Source: Desulfovibrio sp. (lineage in GTDB: Bacteria; Desulfobacterota; Desulfovibrionia; Desulfovibrionales; Desulfovibrionaceae). From it: 64,000 bases of DNA. The notes below the pieces were generated by a model. That model searched no databases and had not been told where the DNA came from. It saw only the letters and a list, made by a program, of their open reading frames with translations. Shown here piece by piece: positions 63,990 through 64,000 of this stretch (positions are counted from its first letter, which is position 1; every line of letters begins with the position of its first letter). Both the position numbers and the translations under genes were made by a program. The stretch covers positions 1-64,000 of the forward strand of contig JAISTH010000028.1 of NCBI GenBank assembly GCA_031272715.1. The letters are read 5' to 3'.

Positions 63990-64000
63990 AAAGCTTAAAA

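Larger units (their letters stand above)
62885..64000. other. Right-end intergenic region with minisatellite DNA
   Basis: No supported gene. Contains the 92-bp repeat array and a hairpin near the edge. From about 63860 the DNA turns AT-rich. The 220-codon minus-strand ORF at 63107-63769 mainly translates the repeat and has no ribosome binding site. Confidence 0.5.

Overview
This window is a GC-rich bacterial chromosome segment, most likely from a Desulfovibrionales bacterium (Desulfovibrionaceae, Bilophila or Mailhella-like). That call rests on a Desulfovibrio-type homotrimeric porin (60446-62011), the family of tyrosine recombinases seen here, and conserved genes such as DUF2333 and pcm-mrp-pgsA. 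I ran no database search; all family assignments come from motifs read in the translations.

Layout. 1-2.5 kb: an AT-rich island with four paralogous small membrane proteins, three carrying a C-terminal zinc ribbon. 3.2-14.1 kb: GC-rich core with a tandemly duplicated cvpA, mazG overlapping a large lipoprotein-like protein that resembles a degenerate GH13 enzyme with a 27-residue repeat insert, a GT-C-like membrane protein, cstA and thiD. 14.1-19.1 kb: repeat-rich accessory DNA with an AAA/DUF4143-type ATPase and an HTH/PIN toxin-antitoxin pair whose toxin is frameshifted. 19.4-31.6 kb: minus-strand core with tsaD, rplM-rpsI, a decayed ATPase, an LprI-like protein, DUF2333, fbp, a lipoprotein, a TPR protein, an FtsB-like protein, pgsA, mrp and pcm. 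33.5-41.2 kb: a second LprI-like protein, two related tyrosine recombinases facing each other across a 1.2-kb repeat segment, pgpA and tRNA-Leu(UAA). 42.4-45.7 kb: an AT-rich tandem set of Rpn-like nuclease genes, one intact and two decayed. 46.5-52.6 kb: trmH, an AAA protein in an AT-rich island, a decayed second trmH, and a flippase. 53.3-55.5 kb: ilvB-ilvN. 57.1-58.9 kb: a frameshifted AAA/PD-(D/E)XK gene. 60-63 kb: an inverted porin remnant, a porin gene lacking its signal peptide, and a DsbA-like protein without CxxC. The right end is minisatellite DNA.

Two themes stand out. First, GC-rich housekeeping genes are interrupted by sharply AT-rich islands holding orphan ATPases, nucleases and membrane proteins, several in visible decay. 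Second, intergenic spaces are unusually long and contain many short tandem or dispersed repeats (20, 22, 25, 92 and about 120 bp periods). Gene duplication is frequent (cvpA, zinc-ribbon proteins, Rpn, trmH, porin, integrase). The best candidates for something undescribed are the convergent integrase pair with its repeat segment, the porin fragments sharing a 15-bp inverted sequence exactly at the mature N-terminus, the zinc-ribbon membrane protein array, and the GH13-like protein with its repeat linker.
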